From Ancylobacter polymorphus (GTDB lineage Bacteria; Pseudomonadota; Alphaproteobacteria; Rhizobiales; Xanthobacteraceae): DNA of 64,000 nucleotides. Positions 47,695 through 59,900 of this stretch are shown piece after piece. Position 1 is the first letter of the stretch. Each line of letters starts with the position of its first letter. Where the stretch lies: positions 3,734,001-3,798,000 of the forward strand of contig NZ_CP083239.1 in NCBI RefSeq assembly GCF_022836935.1, written 5' to 3'. Under the pieces are notes generated by a model. That model did no database searches. It was not told the DNA's origin and was given only the letters and a program-made list of their open reading frames with translations. The position numbers were made by a program, and so were the translations under genes.

Positions 47695-49008
47695 TCAGGC
47701 CCGCGCCGCGAGCCAGGCTTCCGCGCGTTCGACCAGCGCCTCGCGCAGGCCGTCATGCTCGACGGTCTCCACCGCCTCGCCGACAAAAGCCTGCACCAGA
47801 AGGCTCTGCGCCTCCTTCATCGGGATGCCGCGAGCGCGCAGATAGAACAGAAGTTCGTCGTCGATGGCGCCGCAGGTGGCGCCATGGCCGCACTGCACAT
47901 CGTCGGCGAAGATCTCCAGTTCCGGCTTGTTGTCCATCTCTGCGTCGTCGCCGAGCACCAGCGCGCGGCTCATCATCCGCCCGTCGGTCTTCTGCGCCGC
48001 CTGACGGACGACGATCTTGCCCTGGAACACGCCACGGGAGGAATCGTCGAGCACATGCTTGAACAGTTCCCGGCTCTCGCAGCCCGGCACCTGATGGTCG
48101 ACATAGAGCGTGGTGTCGGCATGCTGACGGTTCTTCAGCAGCGAGGCGCCGTTGAAGCCGACATGGCTGTTCTCGCCCGACAGCGTGGCGTAGAGCGAGG
48201 TCCGCGCCACTGCGGCGCCGAGCGAGAAGCTGAAGGTGTGAACCTTCGATTCCCGGCCGACCGCGAACAGCATCGTCGCGAGGTGGAAGGCGCCCTCGCC
48301 ATCCTCCTGCAGCCGCACCACATCGAGATGCGCCTCGTCGCCGACCACGAACTCGGTGGCGGCGTTTGCCTGATAGGCAAGCCCGTCCGGCCCCTCGAAG
48401 CTCTCGGCATAGGTGAAGGCGGCGCCCTCCCCGACGACGACCAGCGAACGGGCATAGCTCGCCGCAGCCGTGGCGCCGGCGAACACATGCGCCACATGCA
48501 GCGGACGTTCGATTTTCGCCCCCGGCGCGACGGTGACCACCACACCGTCCTTGGCGAGCGCGGTGTTGAGCGCCAGCGCCGCGTCGTAGCGGCCCGGCTG
48601 GATACCGCCGAGACGGCTCAGCACCTCGTCACCCGCCGCAATGGCGGCGGACAGGGTGGTAACGGTGAGCCCGGACTCCAGATCGGCGAGGTCGGACAGT
48701 TCCGGCACCACGGCGCCATTGGCGACGACGATGCGGCGGGCTTCGACGCCGCGCAGCAGGCGCGCGCGCGCATCCGCCTCGGCCACGGCGGCCGCGCCGG
48801 CCACCGGCACCGCCTCGCGCATCAGGCTGCGAAGGTCGGTGTATTTCCATTCCTCGACCCGCCGGTGCGGCAGGCCGTTCTCCTCGAAGGCGCGGGCGGC
48901 GGCGCGGCGCAGATCGGCCAGACGGTCGCCGCCTTCCGGCACGGTGCCGAGCGAGGCGAGGATCGCCTGTTCGGCCGGCGTGCGGATCGGACGGATGTCA
49001 GCGTTCAT
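47695..49008 (-). CDS. sufD: SUF scaffold subunit SufD
   Basis: SufD (437 aa) partners SufB in the SufBC2D scaffold. The beta-helix core ends in GRMMSRALVLGDDAEMDNKPELEIFADDVQCGHGATCGAIDDELLFYLRARG, the family hallmark including the conserved His. The ATG at 49006-49008 has a GAGGTGG site; a longer frame upstream reads into sufC. It begins 10 bp after the sufC stop. Confidence 0.95.
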   Translation of the reverse strand: MNADIRPIRTPAEQAILASLGTVPEGGDRLADLRRAAARAFEENGLPHRRVEEWKYTDLRSLMREAVPVAGAAAVAEADARARLLRGVEARRIVVANGAVVPELSDLADLESGLTVTTLSAAIAAGDEVLSRLGGIQPGRYDAALALNTALAKDGVVVTVAPGAKIERPLHVAHVFAGATAAASYARSLVVVGEGAAFTYAESFEGPDGLAYQANAATEFVVGDEAHLDVVRLQEDGEGAFHLATMLFAVGRESKVHTFSFSLGAAVARTSLYATLSGENSHVGFNGASLLKNRQHADTTLYVDHQVPGCESRELFKHVLDDSSRGVFQGKIVVRQAAQKTDGRMMSRALVLGDDAEMDNKPELEIFADDVQCGHGATCGAIDDELLFYLRARGIPMKEAQSLLVQAFVGEAVETVEHDGLREALVERAEAWLAARA

Positions 49009-49018
49009 GTCAGCCACC

Positions 49019-49783
49019 TCACGCCGCGTCCTGCTGGTACTCGGCATAGCCATTGGCTTCGAGTTCCAGCGCCAGCTCCTTGCCGCCGGAGCGCACGATG
49101 CGGCCCTTGTTCATCACATGCACGAAATCGGGCACGATGTGGTTGAGCAGGCGCTGATAGTGGGTGATGACGATCATCGCCCGGTCGGGCGAGCGCAGGG
49201 CGTTGACGCCGTCGGAGACGACTTTAAGCGCGTCGATGTCGAGGCCGGAATCGGTCTCGTCGAGCACGCAGATCTTCGGCTCCAGGATCGCCATCTGCAG
49301 GATCTCGGCGCGCTTCTTCTCGCCGCCGGAGAAGCCGACATTGACGCCGCGCTTCAGCATGTCCTGATTGATGCCGAGATGAGCGGCCTTGTCCTTTACC
49401 AGACGCAGGAAATCGGGCGTGGAGACCTCGGCCTCGCCGCGCTTCTTGCGCTGCGCGTTCAGCGAGGCGCGCAGGAAGGTCATGGTGGCGACGCCGGGCA
49501 CTTCCACCGGATACTGGAAGGCGAGGAACACGCCCTTGGCGGCGCGCTCGTCGATTTCCATCGCCAGCAGGTCCTCGCCGTCGAGGGTGACCGAACCGTC
49601 CGTGACCTCATAATCCTCCTTGCCGGCGAGGATATAGGAGAGGGTCGACTTGCCGGAGCCGTTCGGCCCCATAATGGCGTGGACCTCGCCCGGGTTCACC
49701 TTCAGCGAGAGGCCCTTGAGGATCTCCTTGCCGTGTTCGCCGTCGATCTTGGCGTGGAGATTGTCGATGTCGAGCATAGCCAT
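49019..49783 (-). CDS. sufC: SUF ATPase SufC
   Basis: SufC (254 aa) is the ABC-type ATPase of the SufBC2D complex. Walker A GPNGSGKST, signature GFSGGEKKR, Walker B ICVLDETDSGLDIDAL and H-loop ITHYQR are all present. The ATG at 49781-49783 gives MAMLDIDNLHAKI, the normal start. Confidence 0.97.
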   Translation of the reverse strand: MAMLDIDNLHAKIDGEHGKEILKGLSLKVNPGEVHAIMGPNGSGKSTLSYILAGKEDYEVTDGSVTLDGEDLLAMEIDERAAKGVFLAFQYPVEVPGVATMTFLRASLNAQRKKRGEAEVSTPDFLRLVKDKAAHLGINQDMLKRGVNVGFSGGEKKRAEILQMAILEPKICVLDETDSGLDIDALKVVSDGVNALRSPDRAMIVITHYQRLLNHIVPDFVHVMNKGRIVRSGGKELALELEANGYAEYQQDAA

Positions 49784-49827
49784 GTCATCTGTTCCGTGTC
49801 TGGGGCGCGTCGACCGGCGGCAGAGGT

Positions 49828-49892
49828 GAGCCGGGAGCGCGCTGAAATCTGCGAGCGATCCCGGAGCGCGGCGGCGCCGCGTCCGGGATGAC
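49828..49892. repeat. Truncated copy of the dispersed palindromic repeat
   Basis: The gap between sufB and sufC ends in CGCGTCCGGGATGAC, matching the right terminus of the full copies. An inner CGATCCCGGA block is present, but the left GTCATCCCGG end is missing. Confidence 0.55.
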
Positions 49893-49905
49893 GAGTACGG
49901 GGCTC

Positions 49906-51378
<1,473 letters not shown>

Positions 51379-51492
51379 CGTCTCATCTCCTCTCCCACGC
51401 GGGGTCAAGGCCCGCGGGTCAGGTCAACCATTCCGCAGGCGCTGCCGAAGCCGCTCCCGCGCCGTCTCGCCGCCCACCGGCGGCGCCTTGCT

Positions 51493-52662
51493 TCACGCCG
51501 CCGCGCGGCGACGCAAAAGACCGGGCAACACCCGGCGAAACACGCCGAGCGCCCGGTCGACATCCTCTTCCCCGCTCGACCAGCCGAAGGACAGGCGGAA
51601 CGCGGAACGCGCAATACGCTCGGGCACGCCCATCGCCCCCAGCACATGCGAGGCCGCGACCTTGCCTGACGAGCAGGCGGCGCCGGCGCTCACCGCGAGG
51701 CCCGCGAGATCGAGGGCGATCACAGTGGTCTCGGCCGGAACGCCCGGCAGCGCGAAACAGGAGGTGTTCGGCAGCCGGTCGACATCGCCCACGAGCAGGA
51801 CAAGCTCGGGAAACTCGCTCCTTAGAGCGTCTTCAAGCCGCTCGCGCAAGCCATTGATGCGCACGCCGTCGGCGTCCACAGAAGCGCCCGCGCGCTCGGC
51901 CGCCGCGCCGAAGGCGGCGATGGCGGGCACGTTCTCGCTGCCCGCCCGCCGGCCACGCTCCTGCACACCGCCGCCGATCAGCGGGGCGGGGCGCAGATCC
52001 GGGTCGGCGAGGATGAGCGCCCCCGCCCCCGGCGCGCCGCCAAGCTTGTGCGCGGACACCGACATCAGATCGACGCCGAGTGCCGACATGGAGAGCGGAA
52101 TGCGCCCCGCCGCCTGCACGGCATCGGTGTGGACCAGGGCGCCCTGCTCATGGGCGCGGCGGGCGGCTTCCGCCACCGGCTGCAACACGCCCGTCTCATT
52201 ATTCGCCACCATGAGCGACAGCAGCACCCGACGCCCGGCGGCGGCGTGGCGCGCCAGCGCCGCGTCGAGCCCGTCGAGCCGCAGCCTTCCACGCGCATCC
52301 ACGGGCAGAACCTCGACCTGCTCCGGCGCGAAGCGATGACCGCGCAGAACGGCCGCGTGCTCCACCGCGCTCACCAGCAGCGCGTCGAAGATGAGAGGCG
52401 TGTCACCGCGCCGGTAGTCGGGCGTCAGCGCCAGTGCGTCCGCCTCCGTGCCGCTGGAGGTGAAAACCACGCCCGACGAATTCGCGCCCACCAGAGCCGC
52501 CACCCGTGCCCGCGCCGCATCCATCGTGCCGCGCGCGGCACGCCCTTCAGCATGCACGGAAGAGCCGTTGCCAGTGGCGTCGAGTGCCGCCAGCAACGCC
52601 TCCCGCGCTTCCGGGCGCACATGCGAGGTCGCGTTATGATCGAGATAGGTGCGTGCGTTCAT
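51493..52662 (-). CDS. Cysteine desulfurase, NifS/IscS (group I) type
   Basis: A 389-residue cysteine desulfurase of group I. PLP binds K206 in SVSAHKLGGAPG, and C330 in AVSAGAACSSGKVAASHVL is on a long loop, which distinguishes it from SufS in the same operon. The motif NNETGVLQPVAE is also intact. It is the first gene of the minus-strand suf cluster, downstream of a 337-bp gap. Iron-sulfur or thiolation supply is the probable role; IscS and NifS cannot be separated here. Confidence 0.92.
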   Translation of the reverse strand: MNARTYLDHNATSHVRPEAREALLAALDATGNGSSVHAEGRAARGTMDAARARVAALVGANSSGVVFTSSGTEADALALTPDYRRGDTPLIFDALLVSAVEHAAVLRGHRFAPEQVEVLPVDARGRLRLDGLDAALARHAAAGRRVLLSLMVANNETGVLQPVAEAARRAHEQGALVHTDAVQAAGRIPLSMSALGVDLMSVSAHKLGGAPGAGALILADPDLRPAPLIGGGVQERGRRAGSENVPAIAAFGAAAERAGASVDADGVRINGLRERLEDALRSEFPELVLLVGDVDRLPNTSCFALPGVPAETTVIALDLAGLAVSAGAACSSGKVAASHVLGAMGVPERIARSAFRLSFGWSSGEEDVDRALGVFRRVLPGLLRRRAAA

Positions 52663-52837
52663 GGGTCCGGAGGCTCGCAGTTCCTTTTCCGTCTCCTATA
52701 TAGGAAGGCGCGGCGGCGTCTGCCCCTTCCCTTCGGCTAATGCTTGCAAATTCAGGCGCCGTCCGTCATAGCTGACCGTCCCGTCTTCTTCGTTGGGCTT
52801 TCGGTCGCGCGCTGGTTGACTGCGACGCAACCGCAAC

Positions 52838-52866
52838 TTGACGTTGATGTTTAGAATTATTCTAAT
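52838..52866 (+). promoter_or_regulatory. Sigma-70-type promoter of the alpha/beta hydrolase gene
   Basis: TTGACG (52838-52843) and TCTAAT (52861-52866) match the -35 and -10 consensus at 5 of 6 positions each with a 17-bp spacer. The leader to the start codon at 53000 would be about 125 nt. The Irr-box-like palindrome covers the spacer and -10. Confidence 0.55.
52850..52866. promoter_or_regulatory. Irr-box-like iron control element (ICE)
   Basis: TTTAGAA-TTA-TTCTAAT matches the rhizobial ICE consensus TTTAGAA-N3-TTCTAAA at 13 of 14 defined positions. In alphaproteobacteria Irr binds such sites under low iron or haem and represses or activates nearby genes, including suf genes in some species. 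Here it overlaps the plus-strand -10 element, so Irr binding should block the hydrolase promoter. It may also affect the suf cluster, whose first gene starts about 190 bp away. Confidence 0.75.
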
Positions 52867-52999
52867 AAGTTAGGGCTCCCGCCCCAGGTCGTCAAGGCGC
52901 ATGCGGTAAGGCGGTCTTTCGGGACGCAATCCGGTACGGGTTCAGCGGCCCACCGGACCACATTCGCCTTGCCCCGCCGCAGTCAAGGTCTCGAACTTC

Positions 53000-53665
53000 A
53001 TGCCTGAGGTCATCTTCACCGGCGAGAAGGGGCGGCTGGAAGGCCGCTACCAGCCGGCCAAGCAGCGCCACGCGCCCATCGCCATCATCCTGCACCCGCA
53101 CCCCCAGTTCGGCGGCACGATGAACAACCCGGTCGTCTATAATCTCTACTACCAGTTCGTGAACCGGGGCTTCTCGACGCTGCGCTTCAACTTCCGTGGC
53201 GTCGGCCGCTCCCAGGGCGCGTTCGACCACGGTCAGGGCGAGCTGGCGGATGCCGCCGCAGCGCTGGACTGGGCGCAGTCGATCAACCCGGATGCGCGCG
53301 CCTGCTGGATCGCCGGCTTCTCCTTCGGCGCCTGGATCGGCATGCAGCTGCTGATGCGTCGCCCGGAGGTGGAAGGCTTCATCTCCATCGCCGCGCCGGC
53401 GAATCTCTACGACTTCTCCTTCCTCGCCCCCTGCCCGTCCTCCGGCCTGTTCGTGCATGGCGACAAGGATGCGGTGGTGCCGTTCTCCGCCGTCACCGGC
53501 CTCGTGGAGAAGCTGAAGACGCAGAAGGGCATCGTCATCGATCAACAGACCGTGCCGGGCGCGAACCACTTCTTCGACGGCAAGACCGAGGAGCTGATGG
53601 AAGTCGTCGGCGCCTATCTCGACAAGCGCCTGCCCGATACCGCCAAGAAGACCAGCGCCGCCTGA
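53000..53665 (+). CDS. Alpha/beta hydrolase next to the suf cluster
   Basis: A 221-residue alpha/beta hydrolase. ILHPHPQFGGTMNNPVV contains the oxyanion-hole region, FRGVGRSQG the second turn, GFSFGAW the nucleophile elbow with the Ser, KDAVVPFSAV the acid and NHFFDGKTEE the His. Its reaction is unknown. This gene is commonly found beside suf genes in alphaproteobacteria. An Irr-box-like site overlaps its promoter, and a strong bidirectional terminator follows it. Confidence 0.85.
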   Translation: MPEVIFTGEKGRLEGRYQPAKQRHAPIAIILHPHPQFGGTMNNPVVYNLYYQFVNRGFSTLRFNFRGVGRSQGAFDHGQGELADAAAALDWAQSINPDARACWIAGFSFGAWIGMQLLMRRPEVEGFISIAAPANLYDFSFLAPCPSSGLFVHGDKDAVVPFSAVTGLVEKLKTQKGIVIDQQTVPGANHFFDGKTEELMEVVGAYLDKRLPDTAKKTSAA

Positions 53666-53689
53666 GGCGTCAGTCTCGGCCCAGACACG

Positions 53690-53726
53690 AAAAAGCCCGG
53701 CGCAGCACGCGCCGGGCTTTTGCTTT
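53690..53726. terminator. Bidirectional rho-independent terminator
   Basis: AAAAGCCCGGCGC-AGCAC-GCGCCGGGCTTTT forms a stem of 13 bp around a 5-nt loop, followed by TTGCTTTT. The A- and T-runs on both sides let it end the alpha/beta hydrolase transcript and that of the convergent small exported protein gene. Confidence 0.9.
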
Positions 53727-53745
53727 TGCGGAAGACGGCGGGGGA

Positions 53746-54114
53746 TCAGTTCAGCACGAGACGCGGCGGGTTGGTGACCGTGATCACGTCGCCCTCGCGG
53801 GCGATCTCGACGATGCTCGCCGCCGTGTCGACGGCACCGGGCACGGAGACGCTGACCGCCTGATCGGGCTTTAGCGTGGCGGCAACGCGGACGGGGGCGC
53901 CACCGGCGACGCTCAGCGTGGCGACGACGTGATAGCCGTCATTCTGCGGGGTGTAATACGCAACGCCATTCACATAGCCGATATTGATCGTCTGGGCGGT
54001 GGCCGGCTTCAGGCCGGCAACCTTGTCGGCGGCACGGACGGGGGCGATGACGGCGACGGCGATGAGGCCGCCGGCGACGGCAAGCGGCAGGATATCGCGG
54101 CTGAGGCTGCGCAT
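53746..54114 (-). CDS. Small exported protein, function unknown (122 aa)
   Basis: The N-terminus MRSLSRDILPLAVAGGLIAVAVIAPVRAADK is a signal peptide with cleavage after VRA. The mature part is about 94 residues, rich in predicted beta-strands (INIGYVNGVAYYTPQNDGYHVVATLSV, DVITVTNPPRLVLN). No family is recognised. It shares a terminator with the convergent hydrolase gene. Confidence 0.75.
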   Translation of the reverse strand: MRSLSRDILPLAVAGGLIAVAVIAPVRAADKVAGLKPATAQTINIGYVNGVAYYTPQNDGYHVVATLSVAGGAPVRVAATLKPDQAVSVSVPGAVDTAASIVEIAREGDVITVTNPPRLVLN

Positions 54115-54283
54115 GTCGAAGGCTCCAAAGTTTCTGTCCAGGCGTGTTGAAGAGGAAGCTGCCTGCCTGGCGAGCCGGACTTCCGGGAGCCCTCAAACTA
54201 CATGGAATATTGTGCACCGCATCATCAGATTGCGCATCGCACCATTGCATTTCAGGCATACTGCGACATTCTGTGTCGCGTAT

Positions 54284-55447
54284 TCAATTTTTCTGAATGA
54301 CGCCTTCAGCTTCTCTTGACGCCGCCGCGATCGCCCGGCCGCCGGTCAGAGGCGCCGGCACGCCTGTTGTGGTGGGAAAGCTCAGTGGCAGGCCGCGCAG
54401 CGCCCGCACGGCGAGAAAGCCGAAGGCCTGCGCTTCCAGCGCATCGGTGGACCAGCCGACGGCCTCCGCGGTCAGCACGCGCAACCCGAGGCGCTTGCCG
54501 AGCATGCGCAGCAGCGTCGGGTTATGCGCCCCTCCCCCCGCCGCGATCAGGAGCTCCGGCCGGCGCGGCAGATGCGGCAGCACGGCGGCGACACAGGCGG
54601 CGCTTAGCGCCGTCAGCGTCGCGGCACCATCGGCGGTGCTCATCGCCGCAAGCCCGCCCCGCTCCGCCACCCAGACGCGGAAATCATTGCGGTCGAGCGA
54701 TTTCGGCGGACGCTGCGCGAAGAAGGGATGGTCGAGCAGCTGGGCCAACGCGGCCTCGTCCACCGTGCCGGCGGCGGCCATGGCGCCGTCGCGGTCGAGC
54801 GGCGCGCCGGTGCGCGCCTGCATGAAATCATCGAGCAGCGCATTGGCTGGGCCGGTGTCGCAGGCGATCGGATCGGCATCCCCGTCGAGATAGGTGATGT
54901 TGGCGACGCCGCCGAGATTGAGCACCAGCAGAGGGCCTTTCTCCGCCAGCCCCCGCGCCAGCGCGCGGTGATAGACCGGCACCAGCGGCGCCCCCTGCCC
55001 GCCGGCCGCGACATCGGCGGCGCGCAGGTCGTAGACCAGCGTCGGCCCCGGCGCGCCGGTCATTGCGCGCACGGCCCGCGCCAGCGCCGGCCCGTCGCCG
55101 ATCTGAACCGTGAGCCCGATCTCCGGCCGGTGCAGCACCGTCTGGCCGTGAAAGCCGATGGCGGCCACGTCCCGATGCTGCTTATGCGCCGCAAAAAAGG
55201 CGTCCAGCGCCTGCGCGTGCCGTGTGGTGAGGAGCGCTTCCGCCTCGGCGAGGACACCCGGGCGGGCGTCACGGTCGGTCAGCGTGCGCGCTTGCTCCAG
55301 CGCAGCAACGAACAGGGCGCGGTCTTGCGCGCTGTAGGGATAGGTCGACGCGGGACCGAAGGCGGCGACCGCCTCGCCATCGGTGTCGATCAGGGCCACG
55401 TCGACCCCATCGAGCGAGGTGCCGCTCATCAGCCCGATCGCCTTCAC
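54284..55447 (-). CDS. anmK: Anhydro-N-acetylmuramic acid kinase AnmK
   Basis: AnmK (387 aa) phosphorylates anhydro-MurNAc released from peptidoglycan turnover. The N-terminal phosphate loop [17 protein letters not shown] is at residues 5-21, and [23 protein letters not shown] and [12 protein letters not shown] match the family. It diverges from tyrS, the usual arrangement in alphaproteobacteria. Confidence 0.95.
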   Translation of the reverse strand: MKAIGLMSGTSLDGVDVALIDTDGEAVAAFGPASTYPYSAQDRALFVAALEQARTLTDRDARPGVLAEAEALLTTRHAQALDAFFAAHKQHRDVAAIGFHGQTVLHRPEIGLTVQIGDGPALARAVRAMTGAPGPTLVYDLRAADVAAGGQGAPLVPVYHRALARGLAEKGPLLVLNLGGVANITYLDGDADPIACDTGPANALLDDFMQARTGAPLDRDGAMAAAGTVDEAALAQLLDHPFFAQRPPKSLDRNDFRVWVAERGGLAAMSTADGAATLTALSAACVAAVLPHLPRRPELLIAAGGGAHNPTLLRMLGKRLGLRVLTAEAVGWSTDALEAQAFGFLAVRALRGLPLSFPTTTGVPAPLTGGRAIAAASREAEGVIQKN

Positions 55448-55554
55448 CGCGCGTCCTCCCGCGTCCTGCGCCCACCGTCCGGGGTGCGTTCGCGGCGGGA
55501 AGCTGATACATGACCGGCCAATCCTAACATGGCGTTGATGTCCGCAGGGCCGAG

Positions 55555-56814
55555 ATGAGCAGCTTCAAATCCGATTTCCTCCGCACCCTCAGCGAGCGCG
55601 GCTTCATTCATCAGATCTCCGATGAACAGGGGCTCGACGCTCTCTTCGCCAAGGAAACGGTGACGGCCTATATCGGCTTCGATCCCACCGCGCCGAGCCT
55701 GCATGCGGGCGGGCTCATCCAGATCATGATGCTGCACTGGCTGCAGAAAACCGGCCACCGCGCCGTCTCGCTGATGGGCGGCGGCACCGGCATGGTGGGC
55801 GATCCGTCCTTCAAGGACGATGCCCGTCAGCTGATGACGGTTGAGACGATCGAGGCCAACATCGCCTCGATCAAGCGCGTGTTCTCCAACTACCTCACCT
55901 ATGGCGAGGGCCCGACCGACGCGCTGATGATCAACAATGCCGATTGGCTGCGCGATCTCAACTATCTCGAATTCCTGCGCGATGTCGGCCGTCATTTCTC
56001 GGTCAACCGCATGCTGTCCTTCGACAGCGTGAAGACGCGGCTCGACCGCGAGCAGTCGCTGTCCTTCCTCGAATTTAACTACATGATCCTGCAGGCCTAT
56101 GACTTCGTCGAACTGGCCAAGCGCTACGATGTGCGGCTGCAGATGGGCGGCTCGGATCAGTGGGGCAACATCGTCAACGGCATCGACCTCGGCCACCGCA
56201 TGGGCACCAAGCAGCTCTACGCGCTGACCTCGCCGCTGCTTACCACCGCTTCCGGCGCCAAGATGGGCAAGTCGGTCAATGGCGCGGTGTGGCTGAACGC
56301 CGACATGCTCGGCCCTTACGAGTTCTGGCAGTACTGGCGCAACACCGAAGACGCGGATGTCGAGCGCTTCCTCAAGCTCTACACCACCCTGCCGATGGGC
56401 GAGATCGCCCGTCTGGCGCAGGAGGCAAAGGGCTCGGCGATCAACGAGGTGAAGAAGCTGCTCGCCACCGAGATTACCGCCCTGCTGCACGGGCGCGCGG
56501 CGGCGGACGCTGCCGCCGAAACCGCGCGCAAAACCTTCGAGGAAGGCGGCATCGCCGCCGACCTGCCGACCGTGGAAGTGCCGGCGGCGGAACTGGCGGG
56601 CGGCATCGGCGTGCTCGCCGCCTTCGCCGAGAAAACCGGTCTCGTCGCCTCCAATGGCGAGGCGAGGCGCCAGGTGAAGGGCGGCGGGCTGAAGGTGAAC
56701 GACGCCACCGTCACCGACGACAAGGCGGTGCTGAGCGAGCGCGACCTCACCCCGGAGGGCGTCATCAAGCTCTCGCTTGGCAAGAAGAAGCATGTGCTGC
56801 TGAAGCCGGTTTAG
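55555..56814 (+). CDS. tyrS: Tyrosyl-tRNA synthetase
   Basis: TyrS (419 aa) charges tRNA-Tyr. The class I signatures are HAGG at residues 50-53 (in place of HIGH) and KMGKS at 236-240. The tyrosine pocket [10 protein letters not shown] and a C-terminal S4 RNA-binding domain ([18 protein letters not shown]) are intact. Length and domain order are normal. Confidence 0.97.
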   Translation: MSSFKSDFLRTLSERGFIHQISDEQGLDALFAKETVTAYIGFDPTAPSLHAGGLIQIMMLHWLQKTGHRAVSLMGGGTGMVGDPSFKDDARQLMTVETIEANIASIKRVFSNYLTYGEGPTDALMINNADWLRDLNYLEFLRDVGRHFSVNRMLSFDSVKTRLDREQSLSFLEFNYMILQAYDFVELAKRYDVRLQMGGSDQWGNIVNGIDLGHRMGTKQLYALTSPLLTTASGAKMGKSVNGAVWLNADMLGPYEFWQYWRNTEDADVERFLKLYTTLPMGEIARLAQEAKGSAINEVKKLLATEITALLHGRAAADAAAETARKTFEEGGIAADLPTVEVPAAELAGGIGVLAAFAEKTGLVASNGEARRQVKGGGLKVNDATVTDDKAVLSERDLTPEGVIKLSLGKKKHVLLKPV

Positions 56815-56845
56815 GTGGCAAGGCGGACCGCGCCCGCCATCGCCT

Positions 56846-56935
56846 GTCATCCCGGACGGCCGGAGGCCGATCCGGGATCGCATGCCAATAGCGGGGAGCG
56901 ATCCCGGCTCTTCGCTGCGCTGCGGCCGGGATGAC
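56846..56935. repeat. Dispersed palindromic repeat, copy 5
   Basis: A 90-bp unit from GTCATCCCGGACGGCC to GCGGCCGGGATGAC, occupying most of the gap between convergent tyrS and the DUF3971 gene. It could serve as a terminator for both, although no T-run is present. Confidence 0.8.
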
Positions 56936-56947
56936 GCCCTGAATGGC

Positions 56948-59900
56948 CTACCGCGTCGGAACCACCGCCGGCGGGGTCGGGTCCGGCGCCTGGCGGAATT
57001 CGAAGATCTTGCGCAGGAAGCCCGGCGCCACCGCCGAGATCGGGTTGACCCGCAACGTCGGGCCCGACACCGGGCCGACGATTTCATAGGTCACGCCGAC
57101 CAGCCCCTCATTCGGCCCGCCGCCGAGGAAGAAGCCGACGACCGGCAGCCGGCTGAACAGATTGTTCAGCCCATAGGCCGGCACATAGGTGCCACGCACC
57201 GACACGCGGTCATTGGCGAGATCGAGCGTGCCGTCGAAGGTCGAGCCGATGGACGGCCCCCAGATGGCGCCATCGCGCAGGGTGATCTGCTGCGCCGAGC
57301 GCTGGAAATTGACCTGCAATTTGCGGAAGGCGATGGCCGATCCCGGCTGCGGGCGTCCGTCGCGCACCGTCTGCGGCGCGGCGGCGATCAGCCGGTCGAG
57401 GCCCGCTTCGCCACGGATGACGAAATCGCGCACATTGATCACGCCGCTCTGCGGCCGGCCGCCACCGGGGGCGTCGACATCGACCCAGAGGTCGCCGCCC
57501 TGGATCTTCGGATAGAGATCGATGAAGCGCAGCAGCGCCCCCGCATCGCTGGTGGCCACGCGCAGCTGCGGGCGGCCATTGCCCTGCGTTCTCAGCTCGC
57601 CGGTCACGCCGCCGGAACGGCCGACGAGCGCGCCAAGTGAAAAGCTGCGCAGCTCGCCCCCGCGGCGCGAGAGCACCAGCACGAGGTCGCGCATCGTCTC
57701 GCCATTATTGCCGGCGACCACGCCGAGCTTCACGTCGAGATCGACATCGGGCGGCCGCGCCGTGCCGGGCCCGCTGGGCGGCGTGTCGGTGAGCTGCTTG
57801 AGGAAGGCGCGGGCTTCGATCACGTCGCCGCGCACCGTCACCTTGTAGGTACCGTCGACATTCTCCAGCTTCAGATTTGCCTTGTCACCATCGGCGAGCT
57901 TGAAGGTCGGCAGGTTGGCGCTCAGCACGCCTCCCTTGGGATCGAGGTCCACCGTGCCGCGTATGTCGACCCCCTGCCCGCTGACCACGAGATCGTCGAG
58001 CCGGGTGACCTTATCGGTGATGTGGGCCTTGGCGGTCATCTTGGCCGCCTTGCCGGCGGGCTTGGTCCAACCCGGCACAAGGTCGACCAGCTTGGTCTTG
58101 GTGAGGTCGAGTTCGACATCCACCGTTTTCACTTTGGCACCGACCACGCCGGCGAGCTTGACGCCGAGCGGGCCCGCCATGCCCGGCAGTTCGAAGCCGA
58201 GCTTCTGCCGCGCGGAATCGTCGAGCGAGGCGGCAACGGCGAAGGTGACATCCCCCGTAGCGGGGCGGTTGTACTCGAAGCTCGCCGGGGCACCGCCGAA
58301 CTTGCCCTCGCCGCGCGCCACCGTCGCCGCCTGGGTCACGAAGGCCCGCACCGTGGCGTCGGTGAGATTTTGGTTGAACACCATCTTGGCGGCGGCGAAG
58401 TCCTCCAGCGTGGCGTCGAACGCATAGTCGATATCGGAAGGCTGGATGTTGTCGGACAGCTTCACGCTGATCTGCGCCGTACCGTCGACCGTACCGGAGA
58501 CGGCCTGCGGGTCGATCGGCACATAGGTCGGCCCGCGCAGCGGCGGGATGCCCGCCAGTTCGATGGCCGCGGCCGCCGGACCGCTCACCTTGACCTGAAC
58601 CTTCGCCTCCGGCTTGGGCGGAGCGGTGTCGGAAATGTCGAAGATGCTTTCAGCGATCTCCAGCCGGCGTTGGCCAGGCGTCTCCATCGCCGCCTTCGCC
58701 ACCGACACATGCGCCGTGCGGCCGGTGATCTTGACCACCACATCGGCATCGATGACCGGCGGCAGGCCGGGCACCGGGACGAAGCGTCCCCTGGTGCCGG
58801 TGATGGCAATGTTCAGCCCGTCATCGGCGAGCGGGTTGTCCTTCTTGCCGATCGAGTCCAGCGGCGCGTTGAAGAAGATGCTGGCCTGGCTGACATCGCC
58901 GGAGATCAGATGATCATAGACCCATTTGCGCGGCGCCGGGGCTGCCACGGCCGGCCACAGCCGGATCAGCGACGTAGCTGTCATCGGCGTCGCATTGACG
59001 TTCATGGACAGCGAGGGTGTCGGCCCGGCAAGTTCCAGCGCCCCGCCGAGGGTGATCCCGCCCTGCGGCCCCTTGAGGTCGCCACGGTCGATGCTGGCGC
59101 GCTGCGCCACCGGATCGAAGGAGAGATCGATCACGATGTCGTCCAGCACGAAGGGGGGCACCTCGTTCTGATGCGGCCCGCCACCAAGGAAACTGGCGCG
59201 CGCCGCCTGGGTGTGCAGCCGCCACAGACCGGCACGATCGGCGGGAATGTCCACCGTTCCGGCAAGGTCCATGGCGAAGGGACCGGCCTGCGCTGTCACC
59301 GAGGTGAGGTTGATCCGCCGCGCCGCCGGATCGAGGGTGAAGGCGACCACCGCCTCGTCGATCAGCATCCGCCCTTCCGCGTCGGAGCCGAGCTGCAATT
59401 CGCCGGCACCGGCGGCCAGCCGGCCCCTGGTGGCGAGCACCACGCCGCGCGCATCGATGGTGGCGGAAAGGTCCGCGGACAGCGGCGAGGTGGCGAGAAT
59501 ATCGCCCCCCGCCTTGCCGGCGGCGATCAGGAGATCGCGCGGCGCGAGGTCCCGCACCTGCAATTCGAGATCGCGCCGGCCCTCCACCAGCGCGCCGAGC
59601 GTGGCGCGCGCCGACCAGGGCCCGTCCATGCCGCCGGCTTTGATATCGAAGGTGACACCCCCCGCCGCCGGCCGCGACAGCGACAGGTCGATATCGTCGA
59701 AGGTCCATTCGCGCCCGCTGACCTCGTTGCGGATGACGACGATGCCTTCCTTGAGGCCGATTTCGCTCAGCGTGCCGCCATCAAGCCCGCCTTGGTCGAA
59801 CTGACGGGCGAGCGCAGCAAGGCTGGCGATGCGCAGCGGCCCGAACGGCGTCGCCACTGGTGCGTCCGGCACCGTGGCGGGTTCGCCGGGCGTGACGGGT

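Larger units (their letters stand above)
52663..52999. other. 337-bp divergent intergenic region (suf cluster / alpha-beta hydrolase)
   Basis: This region holds the Irr-box-like element and overlapping plus-strand promoter at 52838-52866, and a short CTATATAG palindrome about 30 bp before the NifS-like start. No clear minus-strand promoter was recognised. No open frame with support is present. Confidence 0.55.

Noticed and set aside
52892..53569. Minus-strand open frame over the alpha/beta hydrolase
   Set aside because: It is the antisense shadow of a well-supported hydrolase gene and shows no domain.
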